Notes: a model not told the origin generated them from the sequence alone. A stretch of 64,000 nt of DNA from Inquilinus limosus DSM 16000 (GCF_000423185.1 NZ_AUHM01000033.1:1-64000); one strand, 5' to 3'; numbered from the stretch's first letter, positions 40,733-49,960 are shown. Translations and numbers: made by a program.

Positions 40733-41812
40733 ATGCCACAGCGGAAGACGACGATCAGGGAGGTCGCGTCACGGGCCGGGGTCTCGCTCGGCACGGCATC
40801 CAACGTGTTCAACGGCAAGGCCGGGGTCGCCGCCGAGAGCCGCCAGCGGGTGCTGGAGGCGGCCGAGGCGCTGGGCTACCGCCCGAACAGCCTGGCGGCC
40901 GGCCTGCGCCGGCAGCGCACCCGCACCATCGGGCTGGTGGTGCCGGACGTAAACAACATCGTGTTCAACGAGCTGGTCGAGCATCTCGAGAACATCGCCC
41001 TGTCGCAGAGCTACGACGTCATCATCGTCACCTCGCGCGAGGACCCGGAGCGCGAGCACGAGCGGGTGCGGGCGCTGCTGTCGCGCCGCGTCGACGGGCT
41101 TATCATCATCCCGACCCGCGACTGGTCGGCGACCGAGCGAGAGATGCGGCACCACCGCATCCCGGTGGTGGTGCTGGACCGGGTCGGGGCCGAGGACCGC
41201 TTCCCGTCGGTCGCCTCCGACAACGCCGCCGCCACCCGGCTGGGAACCGAGCATCTGCTGGGCCTGGGCCACCGCGACGTCGCCTTCGTCATCAACTCGA
41301 CCCGGCTGTGGAACAGCGCCGCGCGGGTCGAGGGCTTCCTGTCGGCCATGCGCGCCGCGGGGCTGGAGAAGCATGCCCGGGTGCTGCTGCCGGGCATGAC
41401 CGAGGAGGAGACCCGGGCCGGCGTTCTGCCGGTGCTGGCCGAACCCGATCGGCCCACCGCGGTGTTCACCGGCAGCAACGTCGCCACGCTGGGCGTGCTG
41501 CGGGCGGTGCAGGATGCCGGGCTGTCGATCCCGCAGGACCTGTCGCTGCTGGCCTTCGACGACTTCGCCTGGCTGACCGTGCTGCGCCCCTTCGTCAGCG
41601 CCATCCGCCAGCCGACCGAGGCGCTGGCCGGCCATGCCTGGCGCATCCTGACCGCCGCCTTCGAGAAACCGGACCGGCCGGCGGAGCACATCCGCCTGCC
41701 GGCGCCGCTGATCGTGCGCGAGACCACGGCCGCGCCGCCCGGAAAGGCCGCGGCGCGGCGGCGGATGAAAGCTTTCAAGGACACGGCGGAGGGGGCGGCC
41801 GGGCCGCCCTGA
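40733..41812 (+). CDS. LacI-family transcriptional regulator
   Basis: The 359-residue protein has the LacI helix-turn-helix TTIREVASRAGVSLGTASNVFNG (about 6-28), hinge RPNSLAAGLRR, and the periplasmic-binding-type core: TIGLVVPDVNNIVFNELVEHLE, FPSVASDNAAATRLGTEHLLGLGHRDVAFV, and DLSLLAFDDFAWL. ATG 40733 follows GTGGAGGC with very tight spacing. The operator at 40710-40723 overlaps its promoter region. It controls the CUT2 importer that follows by 55 bp. The ligand is the sugar imported, not identified. Confidence 0.93.
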   Translation: MPQRKTTIREVASRAGVSLGTASNVFNGKAGVAAESRQRVLEAAEALGYRPNSLAAGLRRQRTRTIGLVVPDVNNIVFNELVEHLENIALSQSYDVIIVTSREDPEREHERVRALLSRRVDGLIIIPTRDWSATEREMRHHRIPVVVLDRVGAEDRFPSVASDNAAATRLGTEHLLGLGHRDVAFVINSTRLWNSAARVEGFLSAMRAAGLEKHARVLLPGMTEEETRAGVLPVLAEPDRPTAVFTGSNVATLGVLRAVQDAGLSIPQDLSLLAFDDFAWLTVLRPFVSAIRQPTEALAGHAWRILTAAFEKPDRPAEHIRLPAPLIVRETTAAPPGKAAARRRMKAFKDTAEGAAGPP

Positions 41813-41867
41813 ACCGCCGCGCCGGGCGGCCGCAACGAAGCCGCCCGCGACAAGACTGGGAGGAGAC

Positions 41868-43457
41868 GTGTCGAGTTCAGCCGCAGAGACGAGCGCCGCG
41901 CCGCCGGTGCTGCAGGCCGCCGGCATCGGCAAGGCCTTCGCCGGCGTCACGGTGCTGCACGGCGTCGGCCTGGACGTGTTCCCGGGCGAGATCCACGCGC
42001 TGATGGGCGAGAACGGGGCCGGCAAGTCGACCCTGATGAAGATCCTGGCCGGGATCTACGGCGACTATGACGGCACCATCCTGGTCGACGGCGTGCCGCG
42101 CCTGTTCGCCGGGGTGCGCGACGCCGAGGAGGCCGGCATCGCCATCATCCACCAGGAGCTGAACCTGGTGCCGGGCATGACCGTGGCCGAAAACATCTTT
42201 CTCGGCCGCGAGCCGCTGCGGGGCGGCATCTTCGTCGACGGGCCGGCCCTGCGCGAGGCGGCGGCGCGGCTGATCCGCCGCCTCGGCATCGCCGTCGATC
42301 CGGACGCCCGGGTGGGCAGCCTGCGCGTCGGCGAGCAGCAGCTGGTCGAGATCGCCAAGGCGCTGTCGCTCGACACCCGCATCCTGATCATGGACGAGCC
42401 GACCTCCGCCCTGTCGCCGGCGGAGTGCGCCACGCTGTTCGCGGTGGTGCGGCAGCTGGCGCGCGACGGCGTGGCGGTCGTCTACATCTCGCACCGGATG
42501 GACGAGGTGATGGAGCTGGCCGACCGCGTCACCATCCTGCGCGACGGCCGCCACATCGTCACCGCCCCGATCGCCGCGCTGACGCGGGAACGGATCATCG
42601 CCCATATGGTCGGCCGCGAGCTGGCCAAGGCCGAGCACCCGGCCGGGCGCGGCGGCGCCGGCGGCCGGCCGGTGCTGTCCGTCCGCGACCTGTCGCTGGA
42701 CGTGCCGGGGCGGCGCGGCGGCTGGCGCCGGGTGCTGGACGGCGTCGGCTTCGACCTGCAGCCCGGCGAGATCCTGGGCATCGCCGGGCTGCTCGGCGCC
42801 GGCCGCAGCGAGATCCTGGAGACCATCTTCGGTTCCGCCCGCGGCCGCCGCGGCGGCACCGCCCGGATCGACGGCGCCCCGGTCGTGATCGACGACCCGC
42901 GCACGGCCAAGCGGCACGGCCTGGCGCTGGTGACCGAGGACCGCAAGGCGACCGGGCTGCTGCTCGGCGCCTCGATCCGCGACAACCTCGCCTTGCCCTC
43001 GCTCTCGGTCCTCGCCCGCCTCGGCCTGCGCCGCTTCGGGCGGGAGGCGGAGCTGGCGCGGAGCACCATCGGCCGCCTCTCGGTGCGCTGCACCGGGCCG
43101 CTTCAGCCGGCCGGGCGCCTGTCCGGCGGCAACCAGCAGAAGGTGGTGATCGGCAAGTGGCTCGCCACCGCCCCGCGCGTCCTGCTGCTGGACGAGCCGA
43201 CCCGCGGCATCGACATCGGCGCCAAGAAGGAGATCTACGACCTGATCTTCGCTTTGGCCGACCAGGGCATCGCCATCCTCCTCGTCTCCTCCGAGCTGCC
43301 GGAGCTGCTGCTGCTGGCCGACCGCATCCTGGTGATGTGCGAGGGCCGGCAGACCGGCCTCCTGTCCCGCGCCGAGGCCAGCCAGGAGGCGATCATGGAC
43401 CTCGCCGCCCCCCGCGCCGCCCGAACCGCCCAGACCATGCCCGAGGCCGTGTCATGA
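41868..43457 (+). CDS. sugar ABC transporter ATPase, two NBDs (RbsA-like)
   Basis: The 529-residue protein has domain one with Walker A GENGAGKST (47-55), IHQELNLVPGMTVAENIFLGREPLRGG and LIMDEPTSALS, and domain two with LLGAGRSEILE, VTEDRKATGLLL, LSGGNQQKVVIGKW and LLLDEPTRGID. Unlike the first importer, the second site keeps Glu in Walker B. Start GTG 41868 after GGGAGGAGAC. Its stop overlaps the permease start (ATGA). Confidence 0.94.
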   Translation: MSSSAAETSAAPPVLQAAGIGKAFAGVTVLHGVGLDVFPGEIHALMGENGAGKSTLMKILAGIYGDYDGTILVDGVPRLFAGVRDAEEAGIAIIHQELNLVPGMTVAENIFLGREPLRGGIFVDGPALREAAARLIRRLGIAVDPDARVGSLRVGEQQLVEIAKALSLDTRILIMDEPTSALSPAECATLFAVVRQLARDGVAVVYISHRMDEVMELADRVTILRDGRHIVTAPIAALTRERIIAHMVGRELAKAEHPAGRGGAGGRPVLSVRDLSLDVPGRRGGWRRVLDGVGFDLQPGEILGIAGLLGAGRSEILETIFGSARGRRGGTARIDGAPVVIDDPRTAKRHGLALVTEDRKATGLLLGASIRDNLALPSLSVLARLGLRRFGREAELARSTIGRLSVRCTGPLQPAGRLSGGNQQKVVIGKWLATAPRVLLLDEPTRGIDIGAKKEIYDLIFALADQGIAILLVSSELPELLLLADRILVMCEGRQTGLLSRAEASQEAIMDLAAPRAARTAQTMPEAVS

Positions 43458-44770
43458 CCGTGCTTCGCCTGCTGTCCCGCACCAAGCTGTACTGGGGCCT
43501 GCTGGTCATCCTGCTGATCGGCATCGCCTTCTCGCCGGTCTCCGGCAGCGGCCGCAACATCTTCCTGTCCTACGGCAACCTGACCGACGTGCTGCGCCAG
43601 GTGTCGATCACCGGCCTCGTCGCCGTCGGTATGACCGTGGTGATCCTGATCGCCGGCATCGACCTGTCGGTCGGGTCGGTGATGGCCTTCGGCACGGTGC
43701 TGACCGCGACGCTGCTGACCAAGGACGGCTGGACCAGCTCCGCCACCGTCGCCGTGCCGGCGGCGGTCGTGGTCGCCTTCGCCGCCGCCTTCCTGCTGGT
43801 CCGCTTCCTCGGCCGCGGGCTCAGACACACGGAGGGGCCGGTCGGCGCCCGGCGGCAGGCGGCGCGCGACCCGCTGCGCGACAGCTGGGTGCCCGGCGCC
43901 GCCGGCCTGGCCCTGGCGGCGCTGGTGGCCGCATGGCTGGTGCCGCAGGTCGGCACCAAATTCGGCGTCCCGGCCCTGCTGGTGGCGGTGCCCTGCGCCG
44001 GCCTCGTCGTCGGCGCGGTCAGCGGCGCCATCATCGTCGCCGGCCGGCTGCAGCCCTTCATCGTCACGCTGGCCATGATGGTGGGCATGCTGGGCCTGTC
44101 GCGCCTGACCGCGGGGCAGGACAGCGCCGTGCTGCCGGTCTATGCCGGCACCAACGCCACCGAGGACATCGAGCTGCTGCGCAGCATGCTGTGGGGCGTG
44201 CTGCCGGTGCCGGGCCTGTTCTTCCTGGCCGCGGTCGCGGTCTTCGCGGTGCTGCTGCGCCTGACCGTGTTCGGCCGCTACGTCTACGCCATCGGCGGCA
44301 ACGAGGAGGCGGCGCGGCTGTCCGGCATCCCGGTCGACCGGGTGAAGATCGCGGCCTATGCCTTCTCCGGCATGCTCGCCACCCTGGCCGGCATCCTCTA
44401 TGTCGCCCAGTACCGCCAGGGCAAGCCGGACGCCGGGGCGGGGCTGGAGCTGGACGCCATCGCCGCCGTCGTGATCGGCGGCACCAGCCTGATGGGCGGC
44501 CGCGGCGCGCTGGCCGGCACCCTGGTCGGCGTCCTGATCTTCGGGCTGCTGTCGAACATCCTGCAGCTCCACAACATCAACTCCAACCTGCAGCTCGTGT
44601 TCAAGGGCGCGATCATCGTCGTCACCGTGCTGCTGCAGGAGCGCAACCTGGCCGATCTGCTGGCGCCGTTCCGCACGGCGCGCGCAGCCCGGCGGGACCC
44701 CGCCGCCCGGAGCGAGGCGGCGGGCCAACAAGGATCGTCGCTGATCCATCGGGAAGGAACGCAACCATGA
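43454..44770 (+). CDS. sugar ABC transporter permease (RbsC-like)
   Basis: The 438-residue protein is longer than a usual RbsC because of an inserted loop and helices (about 125-185) after the second third. Core motifs are GMTVVILIAGIDLSVGSVMAFG (about 58-79), LARLSGIPVDRVKIAAYAFSGMLA and VVIGGTSLMGGRGALAGTLVGVLIFGLLSNIL. It would form a homodimeric channel. ATG 43454 overlaps the ATPase stop and its own TGA overlaps the binding-protein start, so the three are tightly coupled. Confidence 0.92.
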   Translation: MTVLRLLSRTKLYWGLLVILLIGIAFSPVSGSGRNIFLSYGNLTDVLRQVSITGLVAVGMTVVILIAGIDLSVGSVMAFGTVLTATLLTKDGWTSSATVAVPAAVVVAFAAAFLLVRFLGRGLRHTEGPVGARRQAARDPLRDSWVPGAAGLALAALVAAWLVPQVGTKFGVPALLVAVPCAGLVVGAVSGAIIVAGRLQPFIVTLAMMVGMLGLSRLTAGQDSAVLPVYAGTNATEDIELLRSMLWGVLPVPGLFFLAAVAVFAVLLRLTVFGRYVYAIGGNEEAARLSGIPVDRVKIAAYAFSGMLATLAGILYVAQYRQGKPDAGAGLELDAIAAVVIGGTSLMGGRGALAGTLVGVLIFGLLSNILQLHNINSNLQLVFKGAIIVVTVLLQERNLADLLAPFRTARAARRDPAARSEAAGQQGSSLIHREGTQP

Positions 44771-45738
44771 ACCGTCGCGATCTGTTGAAAACGACCGCGC
44801 TGGCGCTGGGCGCCGGCGTCACCCTGCACCTGCCCGCCGGCTGGGCCCCGGCCCGCGCCGCCGCCAAATGGCGCATCGGCTTCTCCCAGGCGACGACGCT
44901 GGAGCCCTGGCGCGTCCAGTTCAACAAGGACATCAAAGCCGAGGCCGAGAAGCATCCCGAGGTGGAGCTGCTGATCGCCGACGCCGAGGACCGCACCGAG
45001 AAGCAGGTCGCCGATGTCGAGAACTTCATCCGGCAGGAGGTGAACGCACTGCTGATCTCGCCGAAGGAATCGGCCGGGCTGACCGGTGTGGTGGAGAAGG
45101 CGATCGACGCCAAGATCCCGGTCTTCGTGCTGGACCGCAACGTCGACACCGACCGCTACACCCAGTTCATCGGCGGCGACAACGTCGTGATCGGCAAGGC
45201 GGTCGGCGAGTTCGTGGCCAAGGCGCTGGGCGGCCCGGGCAAGGCGGCCGGCAACGTCGTCGAGATCTGGGGCGGCCTCGGCACCCAGCCGGCGCATGAC
45301 CGGTCCAACGGTTTCCACTCGGTGGCCGACAAGGAGCCGGGGCTGAAGTTCCTGCTGGACAAGCAGTCGGCCGACTGGAAGCAGAATCTGGCCTACGACA
45401 TCATGGCCACGGCGCTGCGCAACTTCGAGAAGATCGACCTGGTCTACGGCCACAACGACCCGATGGCCTATGGCGCCTATCTCGCCGCCAAGGATGTGGG
45501 CCGCGAGAAGGAGATCAAGTTCGTCGGCGTCGACGGCCTGCCGAACGAGGGTGTGGTCTGGGTCAACAAGGGCGAGCTGGCGGCGACCTTCCTCTACCCC
45601 ACCCCGGGCGCCGAAGGCCTCCGTCAGGCGGTGAAGCTGCTGAAGGGCGAGACGGTCGAGAAGACGATCGTCCTGCCGACCATGACCATCACCAAGGAGA
45701 ACGCGCCGGAGATCCTGAAGCAGAACGGGCTGATGTAG
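44767..45738 (+). CDS. sugar ABC transporter substrate-binding protein, Tat signal
   Basis: The 323-residue protein has a twin-arginine-type signal (MNRRDLLKTTALALGAGVTL) and a type I periplasmic fold: KWRIGFSQATTLEPWRVQFNKDIKAEAEK, ALLISPKESAGLTGVVEKAID, FVLDRNVDTDRYTQFIGGDNVVIGK, and GHNDPMAYGAYLAAKDVG. It resembles YtfQ/RbsB-like binders of furanose or pentose sugars. Tat export implies folding before export. Last gene of the operon; a hairpin follows at 45752-45797. Confidence 0.92.
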   Translation: MNRRDLLKTTALALGAGVTLHLPAGWAPARAAAKWRIGFSQATTLEPWRVQFNKDIKAEAEKHPEVELLIADAEDRTEKQVADVENFIRQEVNALLISPKESAGLTGVVEKAIDAKIPVFVLDRNVDTDRYTQFIGGDNVVIGKAVGEFVAKALGGPGKAAGNVVEIWGGLGTQPAHDRSNGFHSVADKEPGLKFLLDKQSADWKQNLAYDIMATALRNFEKIDLVYGHNDPMAYGAYLAAKDVGREKEIKFVGVDGLPNEGVVWVNKGELAATFLYPTPGAEGLRQAVKLLKGETVEKTIVLPTMTITKENAPEILKQNGLM

Positions 45739-45751
45739 CGGCCGCGCCGGA

Positions 45752-45797
45752 CGCCCCCTCACCCGGGATTCCACGGCGATCTCGGGTGAAGGGGGCG
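45752..45797 (+). terminator. hairpin after the sugar importer operon
   Basis: CGCCCCCTCACCCG at 45752-45765 pairs with CGGGTGAAGGGGGCG at 45783-45797 (one bulge) 14 bp after the stop codon. No U-run follows, so it may act as a stabilising or Rho-assisted end rather than a classical terminator. Confidence 0.55.
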
Positions 45798-45879
45798 GCT
45801 CCGGCCTGTCCGCTTATCCGCGCGCCCGTGACCAGGCTCCTCCTCATCCCTCCGGCCCCTTGCCGCTGCACGTTCGGGC

Positions 45880-45934
45880 TTGACTCATATAGCTCACCGG
45901 TTATAGATCAATCCATAGCCCACGGGTTATCGAT
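45880..45934 (+). promoter_or_regulatory. ArsR promoter with two tandem operators
   Basis: TTGACT (45880-45885), 17-bp spacer and ATAGAT (45903-45908) make a good sigma-70-type promoter. Two 20-bp copies of ATAGCYCACSGGTTATMGAT, 45889-45908 and 45915-45934, follow each other with a 26-bp period. Each copy is itself an imperfect palindrome (ATArCCC / GGGyTAT). The first overlaps the spacer and -10, the second lies between promoter and start codon. Confidence 0.75.
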
Positions 45935-45939
45935 TGCAG

Positions 45940-46263
45940 ATGACTGACGCCCACGACGTGCTCTTCAGAACGCTCGCCGATCCGACGCGGCGGGCCATCT
46001 TCGAGCGGCTGTGCCGCGACGGAGAGCAGACGGTCGCGGCGCTGACGGCCCGGGCCGGCGTCTCGCAGCCGGCCGTGTCGAAGCATCTCGGGGTCCTGAA
46101 ACAGGCCGGGCTGGTGCGTGACCGCCACGAAGGCCGCCAGACGCATTACAGCGCGCTGCCGCGCGCCCTGGCCCCGCTGATCGACTGGACCGGCCAGATG
46201 GCCGGGTTCTGGGAGAACCGGTTCGACGACCTCGAGGACCTGCTGAAGAGGATGGATCAATGA
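45940..46263 (+). CDS. ArsR-family winged-helix regulator
   Basis: The 107-residue protein has the ArsR fold: LFRTLADPTRRAIFERLCRDGEQTVAALTARAGVSQPAVSKHLGVLKQAGLVRDRHEGRQTHYSAL in outline, with VSQPAVSKHLGVLK as recognition helix. It lacks the paired cysteines of metal-sensing ArsR and belongs to the subgroup paired with SRPBCC proteins. ATG 45940 (TTG 45934 is possible) lies 6 bp after the second operator. Its stop overlaps the SRPBCC start (ATGA), so the two form an operon. Confidence 0.92.
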   Translation: MTDAHDVLFRTLADPTRRAIFERLCRDGEQTVAALTARAGVSQPAVSKHLGVLKQAGLVRDRHEGRQTHYSALPRALAPLIDWTGQMAGFWENRFDDLEDLLKRMDQ

Positions 46264-46691
46264 ACGACGCATCGACCGAAACGCGCTCCGTCATCGTCGA
46301 GCGCGAGATCGCTCATCCGCCGGAAAGGCTCTGGCGCGCGCTGACACAGCCGCACCTGATCGAGGAATGGCTGATGAAGACCGACTTCAAGCCGGTCGTG
46401 GGCCATCGCTTCAACCTGCGCGGAGACTGGGGCGGCGTGCTGGATTGCGAGGTCCTCACGGTCGAGCCGAACAGGATGCTGTCCTATACCTGGAACTTCG
46501 CGCATGACGACGCGGCCTATGATCTGAGGAGTGTGGTGACCTTCACCCTTACCCCGACGGCTGCGGGCACCCATCTGCGCATGGAGCAGTCGGGCTTCCG
46601 GCCGGACCAGACGCAGGCCTATCACGGCGCCAAGGCCGGGTGGTCGCAGTTCTTCGAAAAACTGGAGCAGGTTCTGGCGCGGGCGGACTGA
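46260..46691 (+). CDS. SRPBCC/AHSA1-domain protein
   Basis: The 143-residue protein has the SRPBCC layout of the Aha1-C (AHSA1) family: IVEREIAHPPERLWRALTQPHLIEEWLMKTDFKPVVGHRFNLRGDWGG (about 12-60), and VTFTLTPTAAGTHLRMEQSGF. Such proteins have a hydrophobic pocket for small ligands and are usually next to an ArsR regulator, as here (4-bp overlap). The ligand is unknown. The C-terminal helix is GWSQFFEKLEQVLA. Confidence 0.92.
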   Translation: MNDASTETRSVIVEREIAHPPERLWRALTQPHLIEEWLMKTDFKPVVGHRFNLRGDWGGVLDCEVLTVEPNRMLSYTWNFAHDDAAYDLRSVVTFTLTPTAAGTHLRMEQSGFRPDQTQAYHGAKAGWSQFFEKLEQVLARAD

Positions 46692-46706
46692 GTCCGCCGC
46701 CTGAAG

Positions 46707-48797
46707 TCAGCCCTGCGGCGGGCCGCCACCGGTCGCGGCGATGGCGGCGGCGGCCACCGCCGGGTCGACCTCGCCGCCGTCATGGCTGCGCACCACCACG
46801 TCGCGCCGGGCGAGATGGATGCCGGCGGCGTCGAACTCCTCGAGGATGCGCTGGTACAGCATCCGCCGGATCATGAACTGCTCGCCCGGCCGGGCCATGA
46901 ACTTGATCCCGACCACCATGTTGAACTCCTCGATCCGGCGCACGCCCTGGGATTTCGGCGGGTCGAGCAGATGCGGTCCCAGCGTCGGGTCGGCGGCGAT
47001 CTCGGCGCCGATCTTCTTCACGATCTTCTTCACCTGATCGACATCGGTTTCGAAGGGCACCCGGAACTCCAGCTTCATCACCACCCAGTCGCGGCTGAGA
47101 TTGGTCATCGCACGGGCCTCGCCGAACGGCACGGTCTGCAGGGCGCCGCGCTGGTGCCGCAGCTTGAGCGAGCGGATCGAGATCGCCTCGACCGTGCCCT
47201 TGAGGGTGCCGATCTCGACATATTCGCCGACCCGGAACGCGTCCTCGAGCAGGAAGAAGACGCCGGAGACGATGTCCTTCACCAGGGTCTGTGCGCCGAA
47301 GCCGATGGCGAGGCCGACCACGCCGGCGCCGGCCAGGAGCGGCCCGATATCGATGCCGAGCGAGGACAGCACCACCAGCACCGCGACCGTGGCCAGGGTG
47401 ACGAAATAGGCGTTGCGGAACAGCGGCAGCAGCGTGCGCAGCCGCGACTGATGCGCGGCGTCGGTCGCCGACATGGTCGCGGTCGACCGGCTCAACTGGT
47501 GGTCGATCACGGCCCGGCCGAGATGCCACAGCAGGTCGACCACGATCAGCGTCAGCACGATGCGCAGGACGGCGCGCAGCGCCATGGCGCCCGGATCGCC
47601 CGCCGCCATCATCGCCCGCATCGAATCGACGTCCCAGCGGTCCGCCAGGAAGGCGAGCGCGCCGAGGATCACCAGCGCCTGGGCCGTGCGCTCCACCAGC
47701 ATGGCCAGCGGCCGGTCCTTGCCCTCGATCGAATCCGGCGACGCCACTGACCGCGCCGCCTCGCGGATCTGGCGCAAGCCCCAGGGCAGCAGCGCCAGCA
47801 CGAACACCGTGACCGCGGCGCGGGCGGCGCCGAGCGCGACCAGGACCGCGGCGGCCGCCATCGCCACCGTGACCAGCCAGCGCGCGAGGTCGTCCTTGAG
47901 GCCCGGCTGGTCGGTCCAGGCCCGGCGCCGCCAGGTGAAGGCGACGACCAGGGCCAGCACCAGGAACGAGGTCAGCTCGCGGATCAGCAGCGCCGCATCC
48001 TCCGGCGCGTCCAGCCGGCGCATCAGCCGGGCCAGGAACACGCCGCCGATCATCACCGTCGGGATCGCGATCAGCCAGCGCATGATCACCGGGATGACGC
48101 GCTCCTCCACCGCGACCAGGCGCAGGTCCGGCCGGCCCGGGGCGAGGCCGAGCCGCAGCACCGCCCGCGCCAGCCGGGCGACCAGCACGATGGCGAGCAG
48201 GGCCAGCACCAGATGCTGGAAGCCGTGCGGCCAGGTGAAGATCAGGAAGATGCCGAGGCTGCCCACGGCGAAGGCGACGACGTTGCCGACGGCGAAGACG
48301 AGGCGGGCGGCGAAGACGGCGAGATGCTCGCCGATCCCGGCGCCGGGCGCGTGGATCAGCCGGTGGCGGATGGAGGCGGTCAGGCGCCGGAACAGCCATT
48401 CGACGAGGATGCCGATGCCGGCGAAGCCGCCGACAGCCAGGACGAGGCCGATCAGGCCGAGCTCGGCCAGCGCCTCGCCGATCCGGGCGCCGACCGCGGC
48501 CAGGATGCCCGGCAGGTCGCGCGCGGTCGCGGCGTACCATTGCAGCTTGCCGCGGGTCTGCGCCCGCATCTCATCGATCGCGTCCTGCTCCGCCGGCGCC
48601 GGGGCCGCCGCGGCCGGGGCCTGCGCCTGCCGTTGCGCCAGCCAAGCCTGCACCTCGGGGTTGCGCAGCAGGTCGAGCAGCTGCTGCACCGAGGCCGGCG
48701 GGGCCTGATCCGCCGGCGCGGGCGGCGCCTGCTGCGCCGAGGCCGTCGCGCCGAGCAGGACCAGCACCGCGATCAACAAGCCCCGGAACCAGCCCAT
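46707..48797 (-). CDS. MscS-family mechanosensitive channel
   Basis: The 696-residue protein has a signal peptide (MGWFRGLLIAVLVLLGATASAQ), a Gln/Ala-rich periplasmic segment, about ten N-terminal membrane helices and, near the C-terminus, the MscS pore helix and beta domain: LAGAGVVGLAIGFGAQTLVKDIVSGVFFLLEDAFRVGEYVEIGTLKGTVEAISIRSLKLR (about 485-545). It ends in a basic alpha-beta domain. It releases solutes during hypo-osmotic shock; large versions resemble YbdG or MscM-type. ATG 48797. Convergent with the SRPBCC gene. Confidence 0.93.
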   Translation of the reverse strand: MGWFRGLLIAVLVLLGATASAQQAPPAPADQAPPASVQQLLDLLRNPEVQAWLAQRQAQAPAAAAPAPAEQDAIDEMRAQTRGKLQWYAATARDLPGILAAVGARIGEALAELGLIGLVLAVGGFAGIGILVEWLFRRLTASIRHRLIHAPGAGIGEHLAVFAARLVFAVGNVVAFAVGSLGIFLIFTWPHGFQHLVLALLAIVLVARLARAVLRLGLAPGRPDLRLVAVEERVIPVIMRWLIAIPTVMIGGVFLARLMRRLDAPEDAALLIRELTSFLVLALVVAFTWRRRAWTDQPGLKDDLARWLVTVAMAAAAVLVALGAARAAVTVFVLALLPWGLRQIREAARSVASPDSIEGKDRPLAMLVERTAQALVILGALAFLADRWDVDSMRAMMAAGDPGAMALRAVLRIVLTLIVVDLLWHLGRAVIDHQLSRSTATMSATDAAHQSRLRTLLPLFRNAYFVTLATVAVLVVLSSLGIDIGPLLAGAGVVGLAIGFGAQTLVKDIVSGVFFLLEDAFRVGEYVEIGTLKGTVEAISIRSLKLRHQRGALQTVPFGEARAMTNLSRDWVVMKLEFRVPFETDVDQVKKIVKKIGAEIAADPTLGPHLLDPPKSQGVRRIEEFNMVVGIKFMARPGEQFMIRRMLYQRILEEFDAAGIHLARRDVVVRSHDGGEVDPAVAAAAIAATGGGPPQG

Positions 48798-48878
48798 CCG
48801 TCCCTCCCCGTCCCCTGCCCCGCATGCTCTCGCGCCGCGCGGCCGGTGGCAACGGTCCTCGCGGGCGGGACGCGAGGA

Positions 48879-49931
48879 TCACTGGGCGGCGACGAGAACC
48901 CCGGCCTGCCACGTCTCCCAGTCCCGGACCACGGCCTGGACGAAGGGAGCGCCCGCCGCATACAGGTTGGCGATCGCGATCGGGAAGCCGCCGGACTTGG
49001 CCAGCAGGGATTCCACCGCCGTCTGGCCGGGATGGGGCCGGTCGAAATTGGAGGCGGTGCGCAGCACCGCGACCCGCCCGGTGTCCACGAGGCCCGCCTC
49101 CTCGCCCCGCCGCAGCGCCTCGAAGGTGGCGTTGTCCTCCTGCTGCGTCGTGCAGTAGCTGCCCTTGCCGTCGGTCACGAGCGCCACCCAGTCCTTCGCC
49201 CGCTCGCCGATCCGGGCGCCGTGCCAGTAGGTGTCGCCCGCCAGCGTGTCGCATTGCACGACCTTCGGCGGCTGGTTGGCCGGGGCGTCCGGATAACGGG
49301 CGCGATAGGCCGCCGCGGCCTCGCCGTCGACCAGCTTCGCATCCTTGGTCAGGGCCAGGACGGCCTGCAGCAGGTCCTCGTTCAGCTGGAACACCTCGGT
49401 GCGGTAGTTGAGCGGCGGCTTCCCGGCCGGATCCTTCGCCCCGATGCCGAGATAGCCGCTGCTCCAGCCCTGCGGCAGCTCGCGGGCGTCGATCTCGTGC
49501 TGGATGCCGAAATCCACCAGGTAGCGGGCCCAGGCGGCGGTGCCGAGCGTGCCCTTCGCCGGATCGATCCCGGCGATGCCGGCGATCAGCACATAGGCCT
49601 TGCTGAGGTCGAACTGCCGGCTCCACAGCAGCGCCATGGTCGAGGCCGCGGCGTTGGCATGGCCCATGCCGGTGGTCATCTGGCACACGCCGTCGGCGTT
49701 GCAGTGCACGGCGGGATAGTCGGGCGAAAGGCCCGGAACCGCGACCTCCTGATCCAGGCGAAGCTGCTCGATCCAGGGCTTCGCCTCCGGCCCGAACATC
49801 GAGATGATCAGCACCTTGACCGGCCGCGGCACAGGCGGCGTCTGCGCCATGGCGGGAGCGGCGACGAACGCCGCCAGGGCCGCCGCGGCGGCGGCACGCT
49901 TCAGTTCGGGAAGAGGCAAGGGTCGCTCCAT
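48879..49931 (-). CDS. purine nucleoside permease (NUP family)
   Basis: The 350-residue protein has a signal peptide (LKRAAAAAALAAFVAAPAMAQ, cleavage near residue 30) and the NUP pattern: VLIISMFGPEAKPWIEQL, NADGVCQMTTGMGHANAAASTMALLWSRQFDLSKAYVLIAGIAGIDP (about 78-125) and YCTTQQEDNATFEALRR. The NUP fold resembles nucleoside phosphorylases; fungal members are nucleoside permeases, so a periplasmic bacterial one more likely binds or processes nucleosides. ATG 49931. It lies 30 bp upstream of the amino-acid permease stop and is on the same strand. Confidence 0.85.
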   Translation of the reverse strand: MERPLPLPELKRAAAAAALAAFVAAPAMAQTPPVPRPVKVLIISMFGPEAKPWIEQLRLDQEVAVPGLSPDYPAVHCNADGVCQMTTGMGHANAAASTMALLWSRQFDLSKAYVLIAGIAGIDPAKGTLGTAAWARYLVDFGIQHEIDARELPQGWSSGYLGIGAKDPAGKPPLNYRTEVFQLNEDLLQAVLALTKDAKLVDGEAAAAYRARYPDAPANQPPKVVQCDTLAGDTYWHGARIGERAKDWVALVTDGKGSYCTTQQEDNATFEALRRGEEAGLVDTGRVAVLRTASNFDRPHPGQTAVESLLAKSGGFPIAIANLYAAGAPFVQAVVRDWETWQAGVLVAAQ

Positions 49932-49960
49932 CGCGTCGGAACCGGGATCTCGAACCTACC

